From assembly GCF_963576615.1 (NCBI RefSeq), contig NC_088715.1, positions 53,621,959 through 53,685,958 of the forward strand: a stretch of DNA of 64,000 nt, read 5' to 3'. Origin of the DNA: Watersipora subatra (Eukaryota > Bryozoa > Gymnolaemata > Cheilostomatida > Watersiporidae). Shown here in pieces: positions 31,940 through 45,458 of the stretch. Position numbers and translations under genes: made by a program. How positions within the stretch are numbered: the stretch's first letter is position 1; each line of letters opens with the position of its first letter. Below the pieces are notes generated by a model. That model ran no database searches, had not been told where the DNA came from, and saw only the letters and a list, made by a program, of their open reading frames with translations.

Positions 31940-33677
31940 ACCACAATGTTGTGTGCAACTCATACTACACTTTCCATATCATGAAGAGCGTGGGGCAGTT
32001 GCTTTTGAAAGATTTCATAGGAAAATTTTAGACCAAAGGGTATCCTCAGCCATCCGCACCAATCAAACCAAGTATTCATGCAAGTGGGTGCAGCTGATTT
32101 ATCATCAAGTTGCACACTCCAATATCCAGATTTCAAGTCTACGACTGAAAATAACCAACTATGTTTGAACTTGGGTAAAACATCATCTAACATTGGCATG
32201 AGGTAAGATTCTCTTTGCAGTGCTTTGTTCAACTGCTGCAGGTCAATGCAGATTCATAACGTGCCATTGGCTTTCTTAGCCACTACCATACTGCTTTCCC
32301 ACGGTGTTGGAATGTCCACTGGCGCAATTATTCCTTTATCTATCATTTTACCCAACTCGGTCTTTGCATCAAAGCAAATAGCTTGTGGTACTCTGGGAAC
32401 TGGTGATGCATGGGACTTTGCAATTGAGGGTATATGCAAATTCTGTATCCCAGGAAGTTCTCCGAGTTCGACGTCAAACACGCTAAGAAAATCGTTATTT
32501 ATATCTAGAGGAGCACCGGAGGCTACTGTATTGATGTTTTCTTGATTGATAATGATCAAGCCCATAGCAATGGACACTCCCAGGCCAAGTATTTGTGTCC
32601 TGTTCTCAGATACTACGTGAAACCACACCTTGTACTTATGGTTGTTGGTGTGGTTTTGTACCATCACTTTAGCTGTGCCCATGGAGGTCTGAGAGTCATT
32701 CGTACATGATGTCAGAACTGTTCCATCCTGTACTATTCGTGTACCTCATAGTAGCATGTCATGCCTTAGAGTTTTTACAGTCAAACCACTGTCTACTTGA
32801 AACCTGATTTTCAAAGCCGATTTCACTAGTACTAAGTGGGTCATATTCTTCTTAGCACTTGTTGAAGATGTGATTTGGTCAATTGATATGTGGTCACTGT
32901 TGCCTGCAGTTATAACATGACTAGATGACTGTCGCTCTTCAGCTATCTTTTTTATACATCCTGATTCGAAATGATTCGTAGCCTTGCAGTAGTTACAGGT
33001 CTTCCCAAAAGCTTTGCAAGCTTTCTTTTATAAGGGTGGGTTTTACCACAATATTTGCAGTTCGACAACTTGGGGTTGTCACGCTTTCTTTCTGAGCTTC
33101 GTCGAGGGCCTCTGTTAGATACTGCATGTACGCTTGCTGTTTCATCTGCTTGTATTTTCTTAAATGTAGTCGTTGCCCTTTCCTCATTCTTGCACATCTT
33201 TGTGATAGCTTCAAGAATCTGTTTTGATAAAGCCAGTAACTTCCGTGTCCTCTCATTGCTTTGGATTCCGAGAACATTTTTGTTTCGGATCATGCGGTCT
33301 TTGAAGTCGCCAAAATCGCAAATTGACTCTAGGCTTCTAAGCTTTGCAAAGAAAGTATCAAAATTCTCACTTTCCTTCTGGTCAGCTGTGCCAAATACAA
33401 AATCATAATACAGTTCATTATTTGTTCCTATGCAATGAGCTTCCAGGATCTCTAAAATCTGATCTACTTTTGCATGTTCGACTCCACTAGATTTCACTAT
33501 TTTCACAGCAGGCTCTTGTATTGTGTACAATAACAGCAGTGCTTGATAGACATCATTTTCTTCAGGTAGCTTTGCTACAATTGAATACTTCCCCTACTGT
33601 TTTCTGAACACAGGGAACACATATTTTCTATGTTCATCTAGTACCAGGGGACGCGGAGGGTCAAATTTATGAGCCAT
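31940..33677 (-). pseudogene. Ty3-type retrotransposon gag-pol fragment
   Basis: Reads gag to pol on the minus strand. Gag starts at an ATG at 33,677, with a stop about 80 bp in. It has an SNCKYCGKTH zinc knuckle near 33,050 and a second CNYCKATNHFESGC-type knuckle at about 32,970. The protease active site FQVDSG is near 32,800. The reverse transcriptase shows LGKMIDKGIIAP, then FSVVDLKSGYW, and breaks off near 31,945, where the usual catalytic Asp-Asp pair is replaced. No RNase H or integrase follows. Several stops and frame breaks make it non-functional. Confidence 0.85.
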
Positions 33678-33800
33678 TCTTATTCAAAAGCAGTGTAAAT
33701 GGAGTGATATAGGTCGTGATTTTTCTATCAAAGGTAGTTTCATTTAAACTTTAGTAGTCAGGATTCTATGTGTATGCTCTAGTGTTGGCTATGATCAAGT

Positions 33801-33817
33801 GTTTACTTCTGACACCA
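33801..33817 (-). other. putative primer-binding site
   Basis: TGGTGTCAGAAGTAAAC on the minus strand, directly after a CA dinucleotide and about 125 bp before the gag ATG. TGGTGTCAGAAG is a tRNA-Leu-type primer site used by some LTR elements. Confidence 0.4.
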
Positions 33818-34050
33818 TGTTTTGGTAGCTCACCTGTGCTATCTTAGTTTCATAGGTCAGTAGTTTATTACCTGTTGTAGCTTTAGAATATTGTTACAAA
33901 GTGTTTGCCTGGTCAGGCATAAAAGGCATGTTCTCTAATTGATTGTTCTCCTTGTAAGGATGATCATTGCATGAACTTCTTATGCACATGTGTGATAGCA
34001 TATTCATAATCTATAATAAAAGTGATTAGTATCTGGCATGATATTGTGTA
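33818..34050 (-). repeat. putative 5' LTR of the Ty3-type fragment
   Basis: The region upstream of the primer site on the minus strand. Its end at CA fits an LTR. The outer boundary is a guess because no second LTR is present for comparison. Confidence 0.3.
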
Positions 34051-34825
34051 TGTCAAAATAATAAAGAAACCAAAATTCTGTTGGCCAAAATATATTTTCG
34101 CAATGAAAAGAGACACAATGACTGATTTCTTTCAGTTTGACAATTCTCGTGTGTAAAATGGTAATATTTTTCATTCAAAACCAGTATCAAAGTGGGAAAT
34201 GCGATCCCTGCATACAGGTGGTGAGACAACTTCCCTTAATCTGCTAACAAAAATACGCTTGATTATGAAAACAGCATCATTTGGGTTTTTTTGCCAAATT
34301 AGGTTAACAATGTTTAAAGTAGACCCGCTAAAGGTTATAGCGAATCCGAAGACCAACACTGCAAGTGATAACAAGTTGAAATTGAGTAAAATAGTTAAAA
34401 ATACATTTTAAAATTAGGTTATAAATGAGTTTCTTTAGTAAAGTAAATTTATTTGAAGATGAATTCAAAGTTTTTGTTTTAGGTACGTTTGTCTTTAATA
34501 TAAGAACTGTCTACGGTAGTAGTACTGCTCATAGAAATTGTAACGTTACCTTTTAATGTAAGTCATAACCAATAAATCCACTAAATTTATTAAAGTTACT
34601 GTAAGTAACTATAATTACTAAGTTTAACATACTATTTTGTAACTATTTTTTCAATATGTACAGCACTTATTTAAAATTTTGATGATTTTTACCAGGTATG
34701 GTTTTTATAATATAAATGCTATGGCTTCTATACTCTTACATATGATTTTTCACCATACGATGCCAACCCTGGAACGGATCAACATTGTATCTTGAGCGAG
34801 CACTGTACTTTGAGACTGTATTAAA

Positions 34826-35252
34826 AATGAAATTACACATTTTGGTAGATTTTATCAAAAAGTACCGACTTTTTTCTATCTTTGTGATAATTTTTGATGC
34901 TCACGATGATCCGATTGCCAGGACATTTCAATATATTTCCTTAATCGCTGTTAAAACGCTCAGAAAGAAAACATGTCTGAAATGATTTCACTAGTTGTTA
35001 TCATTGCTATAGTTGATATCGGTTATTGTGTTCAAGTTGCACAGTTACGTATCTCTACTCTGTCAATCTATTTAGTTGCAACTAAAGGTGTCATAATCAC
35101 ACTTTCACTTTATCTGAGTGCTTCAGCCTTGATCAAGTTTTATCGATTTTAATCTTCAATCAGATCACTTCAAACAATGAAAATAATATCAAATGATAGA
35201 GAAACATCAATACTCTTTAATAAAATGTGTTAAACCCTGTGTAAGACCTTTG
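34826..35252. mobile_element. palindromic MITE, copy 2
   Basis: Starts AAATTACACATTTTGGTAGA and ends AAAATGTGTTAAACCCTGTGTAAG. The centre has GATTTCACTAGTTGTTATCATT and GTGTCATAATCACACTTTC, as in the other copies. Confidence 0.6.
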
Positions 35253-35647
35253 TTATCACTTTCAACCTCCATCGCTCACATTACAATAATATTGCTGTTT
35301 CTATTAGATACTCTTCAATTTTCAAGTCATTTTAAGTGCCTGGTTCATGCATGGAGCATCTGACTATCATAATTGTACTCAACTATTTAAATTGTATTTG
35401 ATCAGGAATGTTATCGTCATTAAATTCTTTGCTGAACCAGAAATAATTACTGATATCATGTGCACATCGTTGTCGTAATCATTGTGTGAGAGGAGTGTGC
35501 TAGCTTTCGTTTGAACAATAAGAGTAAAATCAATATTTCTCTTGAGAAACGAGAAGTTTAGTTACATACAAGTATTCCCTAAGTGGTCCCACCTTTTCTA
35601 ATGAATAAATGTGACTAAGGAAACCATTTCTAATCTAGTATGTTAGC

Positions 35648-35750
35648 TGGTGAAACTATAGATTTCATACTCGCGCTTTAACTTGCTCTGAGTGTTTTAG
35701 GTGTGATCAAGTTATATCGATTTTAATATTTAATGAGATTCTTACACGAA
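35648..35750. mobile_element. fragment of the palindromic MITE
   Basis: Matches only the GAGTGTTTTAGGTGTGATCAAG..ATCGATTTTAAT part of the family. Confidence 0.45.
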
Positions 35751-35854
35751 GTGCTAAACTCAAACTGCGGCTATCGAAAGTAGTTAAGTTAGCGTCTCAA
35801 TATTATTTTTGTTACACGACTCGCTCTAGTCTTGTTGCCATCTAAAAAACGTAT

Positions 35855-36135
35855 GTGATGAGGGCAGCCATCGCCTGGTCATCTAGAACGCATGGTCTGC
35901 ATTCAACAGGTTTGGGTTCAATTTCCAAAAAAAAACACTGATTGTGACGGGAATGACATCCAACCTTAAATTGCTTTAGGTATGTCTCCAGCCATTGAGG
36001 TTCCCTTGCCACTGGACTCATACATGTACGAGTTCAGCTAAAATCAGGGAGCCATAGTTTGTGCAACAATGCTCTTAAAAACGCACAGTCTCTGTTTGCA
36101 GTAAGCTAAGCAGACGCACTTGATCTTCAAGAACT
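35855..36135 (+). repeat. tRNA-derived SINE, family 1
   Basis: A tRNA-like head (GCCTGGTCATCTAGAACGC..GGTTTGGGTTCAATTTCC resembles A and B boxes), then GTGACGGGAATGACATCCAAC, GCCATTGAGGTTCCC and GCCACTGGACTC. Copies at 48.7 and 50.6 kb share the whole order. Confidence 0.65.
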
Positions 36136-37267
36136 AGCTACCATGTTGTGATCACAATACATCAACTTTCATATAAAATTTGTTGAAATATTATTAATTC
36201 TCTTGGCTCAAAATTTGCAGGCCAGTATTTCCAATATTAAAATTAAACCTGCCATTAGATCAATTCAGTGACATTGTATAAAAATCACAATAGCATGCCT
36301 TTTATTTTCCATCGTGATGCAGTAAAAGTAGGTAGAAATCTTAGATAGATATCTAAAACAGGATTCAATGTCATATCACATTCCTTAGTCGCACAATATT
36401 AGTACTTTTACTATAATAAATCAAAATTACTCATTCATGTGGTTAAGGTGAATGGTTTGCCGGAGAGTTATGGTCATATTAGGAAGACATTACAAGTTAT
36501 GTGTTTAATGAGAGAATTATGGCCTGAAAATATATTACATTTTTATTCAGATATTTATTTCCTACACAAAAATTTGTAAAAAACGGCAACAATCTACTAA
36601 AATGAGAGCTGTGTCCGTCTACCCAAAGCCACGGTTGGAGGTTTAAAAAAGGATTGCATCAAAGAGGATTTGAACTCTCCACATCCAGCTTGGTAGACCG
36701 TCACTCTAAAATCTCCGCCCATGTTTGGAATAATTGTGCGCATATGGATTCTTCAAGTTTTATGAACACACTTGATGATTACTTTTTATTGGATGTTTAA
36801 AAATTAAGCTAACATATTTATTGTAGATTTGACGGCGTTTCGACTCGAAGATAGAGACTCTTAGATCAGTTAAACATTCCTCGATTCCTCTGAAGTAGAT
36901 TTGATAATATAATTATTAGATATTAGATGATATTAGATCGCCAATGATACACAAGTATGTTTTTTCTGATTTTCATTCAATGTATATCTTGTTGTTATTA
37001 TTGTCATTCTGCAACTGTATTTGAAGGGTTGTTGTAGGATAGCCTCAAATGTTTACTAGAAAACACGCTGTCATTGAACGAGCAGGCAACATATATCCAA
37101 CTTCCTAAAAAATGGCGAACAGAGATGTAGTAACTTGGCATGAGTTCACACAAGAGACATCAATGCACGGAATAAGATATGTCAAGATGCAAAATATATC
37201 TTTAGTGAGAAGGTGAGATGTTATTCAGTTCAGGCTCAGTAGAGAATGATGTGTTGAGATTAAGTTT
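36136..37267. other. no gene seen
   Basis: Non-coding DNA without recognised elements. Confidence 0.4.
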
Positions 37268-37702
37268 AAAGATGCTCTTGCACAAAATTTTAGTAGATTT
37301 TATCGAAAAGTAGAGGAATTTTTTTATCATTTGGAATTATTTTGGATGTTTGCAGTGTCAGGACTGCCAGCATGTTTCACCATTAAATTTGACAAAACTT
37401 GATGGCGGTTAAAACGCTCAGGTCAAGTGAAAGTCAGATTATGACATCTATAGCTGCAAAGAGACCAACAATAAAGACGTATAATGCTGCAACTTAAAAG
37501 CAATAGCCAATATCAATAACGATAGATACAGGCAGCTGTACAATGAGGAACATTATTTTAGCATGTATTTGTCTTCGCAATATTTTAATCTAAGAACATC
37601 CTGGCAGTCAAATCACCGCACACATCAAAAACAAGCATAAAAGATAGAAATACTGACACTCTTTAGTAAAATCTAATATACTTTTGTACAAGTTCATATT
37701 CA
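37268..37702. mobile_element. palindromic MITE, copy 3
   Basis: Starts TTGCACAAAATTTTAGTAGA and ends AAATCTAATATACTTTTGTACAAGTTCAT. Its inner part is inverted relative to some copies, as expected of a near-palindrome. Confidence 0.6.
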
Positions 37703-38826
37703 ACTGCTTTTCCACCATACAACCATGGTATGCAGAAAATGAGGGGCGAGACTAAAAGTTTGGATACTATTGACAAGTAACAGCTATTCCATTTTCTCTT
37801 CTACTGTATGTGATAACCAGTTGGGATTTACCGCTTCTGGGCTATTTGGTTGCAAGATTGAACACCTACCTACTGCTGAAAATGCACTTTGGTCTCTAAT
37901 AATGTTTATAACCAAAATAAAGATTATTGTATTTTTTTATTGTTTATTTTTTAAGTGAGTATCTCGTTTAACTTCCCTTAATCTACTTTTTGCCCAATAT
38001 AATTCTTAAATACTGCTGACTAAAGATTTCTGCTCTCATATAACCGTTTACATCCAAAGTAGTAAAACTTAACTTTAACGGCTGAATTTTAAATGATGTC
38101 ATGGCATGATAACACCAATAGTAAAGATGGTAACCAGATGGAGTAGACTTACATTGAAATTCATCTTTAGCAAAATGCTTGCTGCCAACAAACTTGGAGG
38201 TCATTGTGTTGTTATACGAGCCATACACTTTTTTGAGTGAGCTCACACCCGGTGTAGGCTGGGCAGCATAATATAATTATTTGCTGCTCAAGGTCAAAGA
38301 AGTTTAAAAAGAAATTAAGCAGTACAGACTCGGTCTATGGTTTTATCAGAAGAAATAAAATTGGCTTCTGACAAAATGTTATTGAATGCAGTAAGATTCA
38401 TTCATTGTTCATCATAATTGAGAAGCTATAAAAAATTATTCAACAGGGTTTATTGAAATATCACCTCGTCAGCAATTTTGATTTTTTTTTAGCCGAGAAG
38501 TTGAGGGGCTTCTCTGTCAATGATTTTACTTAAGTATTAAACTCATGCAGGCGTACAGATATCTGTTTTGGCCTATTTCAAATGCTAACTTTTTTGTTTC
38601 TTCAAAGTTTTGTTTGTTCCAACTTTTGTTACTTTCAAGGCTTAAGCCAATGATTTATGGATAAACCTGTAAATTTAAATAAGGTTATCATTACTTGAGG
38701 CTTTTAGTATAAATAGTATTCAAAACAGGTACAACAAATTAATTTGAGCATCAGACTTTTTTGCTAAGACATGATACTAGTAGCCTGTTATAAACGCTCT
38801 CAGAAATGTTTTCCTTTTATATCAAA
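37703..38826. other. no gene seen
   Basis: Frames at 37,770-37,958 (plus) and 37,983-38,246 (minus) carry no family motif or splice support. Otherwise featureless up to the Helitron end. Confidence 0.4.
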
Positions 38827-38855
38827 CTAGCTGAATTACCCGTGTTCGAGAACAG
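38827..38855 (-). other. Helitron 3' terminus with hairpin
   Basis: CTAG at 38,827-38,830. The hairpin TGTTC-TC-GAACA is at 38,843-38,854. Host T follows on the minus strand. Many invertebrate Helitrons end in a similar CACGGGT..TTCAGCTAGT. Confidence 0.75.
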
Positions 38856-39670
38856 ATTTACTTAAAGCAATAGTTTTGTTGAGAGTTGTCTTTCATACTG
38901 TAAAACAACTCCAAATACGCAAACTACTGAAATTGTTGTGCAGATCAGACTGCATACACATATGCAGACATACATGTCAATAATGTTGGAGAGACCAATG
39001 GAAATATGCAATGTGTTCTACAGCTAGTCTACAATGCATCAGTCTCGAACCACTCAAATCGGAGTTGTCCTAATTTTGTACACAGAACAGATAATAAAAT
39101 TGACATTGCTAGGCAAACTGAAATTGTTCAAACTGGCAGTATTGAAAAATTGTTCATGTTTTAAGAAATTCTACAAAATATTTGCTATTGCACTGCTGAG
39201 CTATTGCCAGCATTTATTGAATGGAGACATCTACATGCACTATACATGACTTCTACAGTTCTACATCGAATGTATACTTCTAACACTAATCATGGTTCAC
39301 CAGTTCTTCGCCTATAGCCTGTGTTTTGACATGGTATATACAAACAGTGCTGCAGTAATGTGGTTGTGTTAATAAAATTTATCAGTAAAATTTACATGTG
39401 CAACAGGACAGACAGTACGATGTCAAGGCAGATACAGCATTAGCACCTTACAATAATAAAACATAACGCCAACACAATAGCCTTTTTATGAGACACAATA
39501 AGCAAAACAAATGCATGAAAATATATATATATATATACTGAAAAATATGCTAGAAAATGCTGCATGTGGATAATAGGTAGGTATAGCAGTACATGAAGAA
39601 CATAGCATGACATAATAATAACATAATGTTAATTTAATGCAAGCATGACATAACAATAAGACAATGTTAA

Positions 39671-42600
39671 TCAACGCAAAACTTGTGGATAGACAACATT
39701 TTTTGTTTTTCTGTCGGGTGTATGAACATACAGTTTTCGGCTTGTGCCTACTCTTGAGCAGGCAACATACAGCTGGCCATGGCTAAAGCAAGGGGACAGT
39801 AAGTCGATACCAGCTACTTTGAGGGATTGACCTTGCGACTTGTTGATTGTCATAGCAAAGCAGACTCTGATGGGGAACTGAATCCTTTTAAATTCAAATG
39901 GTAGATCGGTTGGAATAATTGGGATCCTTGGAATAAAAACGTATTTTCCTCTACCAGATGCTGAAATGATTTTGGCCTGAATTACGTGCAAAAACATTTG
40001 CGTAACAATTAGCCGAGTGCCATTACATAACTTTGGAGGATTGAGGTTGCAAAGAAGCATGATCGCTGTTCCTATCTTTAGCTGCAATTTATGAGCAGGA
40101 AGTCCGGGCAAGTCCAGTGAATTTAAGAATTCCACAGGATATTCTACATTAGCGTCATCAGTCAACGATGTATCAACAGAAGTGAAGGTTTTTGAATTGC
40201 CAGGTAGTTGGGCTAAAAGCCGTGAGTTTATGGCAGCAGCTGCATCATTCCGGGGGCAAAGAATAGCTCGCTCAGATAACCAATCAACATCTTGGAACCT
40301 CTGTCGCAGATTTGGGTAAACGTTCTCCTGAAGTTGCTCGGTTGAATCCACAAAAGTGCTGTAGCCATCAAGTGACACCAAACCATCCTCAGCACTGACT
40401 GGCAAACGCCCTTCACCAATACACAGTAGTCCAGCAGCAAAATGTGCACTTGTTTCGTCACCAAGAATAGCGGCACGCTTGTTTCGTGTCAAATGCAGCT
40501 GCACAACAGACGGCCACAAAAATGATGATTTGATACATGCATTTATCTCATCAGCAGGTGTGCCTCTTTGTATGACAGGCAATTTTTGGCAAAAATCTCC
40601 AGAAAGTAAAAGAGTTATCCCACCGAAAAGTCTATTATTTTCACGCAAGTCCTTTAGGGTAAGGTTTAGAGCTTCAAATGCGAGCTTGTGCGACATTGTG
40701 CACTCATCCCACACAATAAGAACGCATCGTTGCAGAAGTTGGGCAGTTCCGCTGTTCTTTTTGATATTGCACACAGGATTCTCAGTTCTGGCCAAATTAA
40801 GAGGCAGTTTCAGTGCTGAATGCGCAGTGCGGCCACCAGGGAGTAAGGTAGCTGCAATGCCAGATGAAGCTACAGCTAAAGCAATTTTTCCAGACTCTCG
40901 TACTTTCGCCAATATAAGATTAGTGACAAAGGTTTTGCCGGTCCCACTTGGTGCGTGAAGAAACACCATACCGCCACTGTTTTGTTCAATTTTCTCAAAA
41001 ACTGTGTTATATGCAGCTCTTTGCTCTTCCAGCAGCAGTGGTTCATTGGTTTCAACATGGCGACGGAGCTCTTCACGGTCATATGCTGTTTCGCGTAATA
41101 TTTCCCTGCAAACAACAGGTTGCTCCACCCTAACAGGCCTGGGAATTCCAAAAACTGAGAGGTTGTGGTTTGTGACCTCAAGCACTTGGTCCTCAATAAA
41201 TATAAGAGCAATATTGAACATTCTATCTGTGAACTGCAGTTGTTGATCCTGAAGCAATTGTCGCTCATGAAACAAGATGTCTTCAGCCAAATGTTCCTTA
41301 AACTCTTGCCACAGCTGAAGAGGGTGAGAAAGCTGGCAGGTGCTCAACATAATAGCAAACAACTTGCGCAGTTGGGCAGGTGACCGTACAGTTGCAGCTT
41401 CTTCCAAGGCCTCCCTCCACTGTGTATCATCTTCCAATAGCCCCAAACGTCTGCATGCTTCATGGAAAGTGGCACAGACATGATCTTCAACAGTTCTCAA
41501 ATGCTGAAAGGACATTCGGCTGACTACGTGGTGCAGCATGATTCGAAGAAAGAAACATTCACGATTGTTGGGGTGAACAGTGTATACCCGTGCTAGGGCA
41601 TCAGTTTGATATATGCCAGAATGATCACGCACAGCAGCTCCATGAACTCATCTCTTCCAGCATTTTGTGGATGTGTCAAAGGTGTAATAGGCTGGCAATT
41701 GGCAGTAGAGAAGCGTCTTGGCAAAATCATCAAGTGTACAAAGCTTGAAAAAGGCGGTAAGGGTAGTGTCACGTGGTTCTTGAAGTTGTTGCTGAAGATT
41801 TGCTTCAGTGAAATACACTCTCTGGCCATTCTCAAGATGGACACTCAGATGCTGGACAGTCGGGTGTCGTGCATGAATAGGGAGACTGAAGATGCGCCAC
41901 ATTGCTTCACTTGCACTGATGTACCGGCCACTCTCATAGCGAGCTACTTCATCTACCTGTGCTCCATCTCTTTCCAAGCCGAACACTGCTTGATCACTAC
42001 CCTTATTGACATATTTGCAAATGTATTTGATAAATTTCACTGAGTTGCAAAATTCGACATTGATGTGTGCATTGAATACTTTGGACAGCAAAGGGAAGTA
42101 AGGCACTATCCTTCTATTGTCCAAAGTGATGTCGTAGGCCTCTCCAACAGCTCGCAATGTGTGTTGTTTGGTGAAACCTCCATCATCAGCGGAACGACGA
42201 TGATACAATGGATACCCATTTATGCCAGTAACTGTGTCTTTAATGAGAGCCTTAAGGTACTTCTTGGTACATGTGCCATCCTTCATGCAGGGTGAACCGG
42301 GGTTTAGCTGGCCACATGGACCATGTACCATGTGCTCGGTGACAATTTCGAACAGCTCAGGGTCTTCCACTCGATTTGGTATTTCTGCAGAAATGACACA
42401 ATCAACCTGTGCTAGCCTGATGCGATTGCATAACCAAATTAGAATGTGTGCATGAGGGAGTCCGCGTTTTTGCCATTCAATGGTGTACATATGGCATCGC
42501 ACAGCGCCAAATATTGCACCAGTGGTGATGTAATCCATTAGTTGCTTTAGTTTTAGGTGAAACACTCTTGCAACCACATCATGTTTGTCATAGCTTTGCT

Positions 42601-44788
42601 GACCAGGCAGCAATTCATTGGAAATCTCATCCCATTTGCTGTTGCAGGTAAATGTGATGAAGAGGTCTGGTCTGCCGTAATGTCGCACATATGTCATGGC
42701 ATCCTGTGTACGCTCATGCATGTAGCGCGGGTCACCAGTAAAAGATGAAGGTAAAATCACCATGTTACCTAGTTGGTTTGCATTGCGATCATCAGCCACT
42801 GCATCACGCAGGTGGATGTAGTCATCAGCTCTTAGCCGTGTCTGATGGTGGCGGATAAAGCTAAGTCTTTCAGTTTCAATTTTAGCGTACATATCAACTG
42901 CAAACTGCAAAAACAGCTTTCGGCACCTGTGAATGTAGTTAAAGCTACCATCATGAACCATCAGTCTGCTAGCATAAAAATCCATAGCAGAAACCTTTCG
43001 TGTACCTGGCTCTCCTGTGCGAATGTCAGTCTGTCACAGCTGAAAGTTGTAGCCATCGTCACCTCGCCAGAAAATGAGTGGATACTGCAGGGCGTCATAT
43101 GCTCTGTGCGCCTCAGATATCCTCTGCAGTTCATTGCTACGTAACTGCAGAATAATATCCCGCCTTTCAAACTGCTGTCCAACTATTTGAATGGCAACTT
43201 CATCTATGACAGGAGCATTGAATCTCCTTTCATGCTCTTCAACAGGGTGTTTGTCAGCATGAATGACAATTCGCAAGTCATCCGTGTTTTCAGGCAGCCT
43301 CTCCCGAGCAGTTTTGAAATCACGCACATATTTATTTTGCTCGTGTAGAACATCCTGCAGCTCACGTATTACGTTTAATCGCACTCCTTCAACAATACCA
43401 CGCCGACGTTCTGCCTCTGCCTGCTGGTCACCCATGAAATAGATTTGCAGGAACTGTGGTTGCTCACCCGGTATCGGAAGCAAGGATCATCCAATCAGAT
43501 GCTAGACTTGACCGTGAACCTTGAAATTCGGGTTAAATCCAAGCTCATCAATGGTTTTAGCTCCAAATGATGTCATTTGAAAACAGCTGTTATATTTTCG
43601 TATATTCCCCAAAAAATGTTCAGAATCAGGATTTGCGCCTTGGAATAGGTGAGTCAATACAGGTAGAATATCCTCAGAGAGTGGTCGTAGGCGAACTTTC
43701 CCATTGTTGCAACAAATGCCTGGCCTCTCGTCTTTCCAACTTAAGGCATTACATCTGGAACATTTTTTAGACATTCGTCCCATAAAAAATTTCTGATGGG
43801 CCCTATACTGCGTTGCAGGATTGTAGTCAAGTGCAAAGTTTTCTGCCCATGCCCGGCGCCTGGTAGGTTGTGGCGGCCAAGCAGCTGCTGTAGTTAGTGT
43901 ATCTTGCCGTGGGAGTCGCTGCTGGGTCGGCTCAACCGTCTCTGCACTTCTAGCAGCTGCAGCATTTATTCTAGCATGCTCTCGATGTACCTGTGTTTGT
44001 TCAGCGGTTTCTGCTCTTCTAGCAGCTACTATTCTGTTTCATTGTAGGCGTAGCTGTGTTTACTCTGCAGTTTCTGCACTTCTAGCAGATGCAGTAGCTA
44101 TTATGTCTCGTTGTAGGCGTAGCTGTGTTTGCTCTGCAGTTTCTGCACTTCTAGCAGATGCAGTAGCTATCCTGTCTCGTTGTAGGCGTAGCTGTGTTTA
44201 CTCTGCAGTTTCTGCACTTCTAGCAGATGCAGTAGCTATTCTGTCTTGTTGTAGGCGTAGCTGTGTTTGCTCTGCAGTTTCTGCACTTCTAGCAGATGCA
44301 GTAGCTATTCTTTCTCGTTGTAGGCGTAGCTGTGTTTGCTCTGCAGTTTCTGCACTTCTAGCAGATGCAGTAGCTATTCTGTCTCATTGTAGGCGTAGCT
44401 GTGTTTGCTCTGCAGTTTCTGCACTTCTAGCAGATGCAGTAGCTATTCTGTCTCGTTGTAGGCGTAGCTGTGTTTGCTCTGCAGTTTCTGCACTTCTAGC
44501 AGATGCAGTAGCTATTCTGTCTCGTTGTAGGCGTAGCTGTGTTTGCTCTGCAGTTTCTGCACTTCTAGCAGATGCAGTAGCTATTCTGTCTCATTGTAGG
44601 CGTAGCTGTGTTTGCTCTGCAGTTTCTGCACTTCTAGCAGATGCAGTAGCTATTCTGTCTCGTTGTAGGCGTAGCTGTGTTTGCTCTGCAGTTTCTGCTC
44701 GTCTAGCTGCTGCTTTGCAAACTCGGTCTCTTTCTCTACGGAAATCAATCTGTTCTTGCAATTGAGCGGTAGGCTTTTTGGGAGACAT
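39671..44788 (-). pseudogene. Helitron Rep-helicase (RepHel) with nonsense codons
   Basis: A rolling-circle replication initiator fused to a Pif1-type SF1 helicase, the transposase of Helitrons. One frame runs from ATG 44,788 to the stop at 39,671 (1,706 codons) with no frameshift, broken by about nine stops (44,591; 44,384; 44,198; 44,060; 44,039; 43,502; about 43,485; 43,034; 41,648). In order: a 23-residue repeat region; a CSRCNALSW..CC zinc segment at 43.7 kb; a Helitron-like N domain at 43.0-43.5 kb; a Rep domain with the HUH motif GLPHAHILIW near 42.45 kb and the tyrosine pair YICKYVNKG near 42.0 kb; then an intact 653-codon helicase with Walker A APSGTGKT, WDEC, LLSGDFCQ and a final TINKSQGQSL...LYVACSR. 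Most stops are CGA-to-TGA or CAA-to-TAA changes. Confidence 0.9.
44045..44714 (-). repeat. 69-bp coding repeats in RepHel
   Basis: About ten units of 69 bp, each encoding 23 residues (RLQRDRIATASARSAETAEQ..). Helitron N termini often carry such Arg/Glu/Ala-rich repeats. Five units have a stop. The opposite strand is open over 220 codons and is only a shadow. Confidence 0.9.
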
Positions 44789-44879
44789 TGTACTGATTCA
44801 ACCGTTTCTAAAAGTGAATAAGATGGTGTGATTTTTTGTAATATATGCTGCTCGCTTTCTTCTCACCGTCGCCTATCGC

Positions 44880-45454
44880 AACGCTCGGAGTACCCGTGCA
44901 AGTTCTGCAGTAGCTGTAGTACTCCTAGCTGAAAAAAAGTAAAAGTAAGTCAGCTGCGGAAGGTAATGAACATGTTTACTATCACAAACAGTGGCAAATC
45001 CAACGTTTTCAAGTAGTGGATGTGTGGTAATTCATAGACAATACAACATTGAATGAGAAGTGTTTACCTTTTTGAAGTAGAAATTTAGTAGGTAAAACAC
45101 AGTTGCAGTACCCGTGCAAGTTCTGTAGTTCTGTGGTAATCGTAGCTGGAAAAAAAAGTAAAAATAACTCAGCTGCGGAAGAAAATGAACATGTTTACTA
45201 TCAGGAACAGTGGCAAATCCAACGTTCTTAAGTAGTGGATGTGTGGCAATTCACAGACAATACAACATTGAATAAGACGTACTAACCTTTTCGCTGTAGA
45301 AATTTAGTAGGTAAAACGCAGTAGCTGTACCCGTGCAAATTCTGTAGTAGCTGGAGTTCTGCAGTACTTGTAGCTGGAAAATAAGTAAAGGTAACTCAGC
45401 TGCGGAAGGAAATGTATATGTTTACTATCACAAACAGTGACAAATCCAACGTTT
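44880..45454. repeat. 219-bp tandem repeats, nearly three copies
   Basis: The phrase ACCCGTGCAAGTTCTG recurs at 219-bp intervals (about 44,892, 45,111 and, slightly altered, 45,330), followed by CAGCTGCGGAAG and CAAATCCAACGTT. The third copy is cut by the piggyBac-type MITE. It lies upstream of the RepHel ATG. Confidence 0.85.
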
Positions 45455-45458
45455 TTAA

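Noticed and set aside
41593-41844. Apparent frameshift between the Rep and helicase blocks of the Helitron
   Set aside because: The two blocks are in the same frame; a single TGA at 41,648 separates them.
44103-44765. 220-codon plus-strand repetitive frame
   Set aside because: Shadow of the minus-strand RepHel repeats; the minus frame matches known Helitron N termini.
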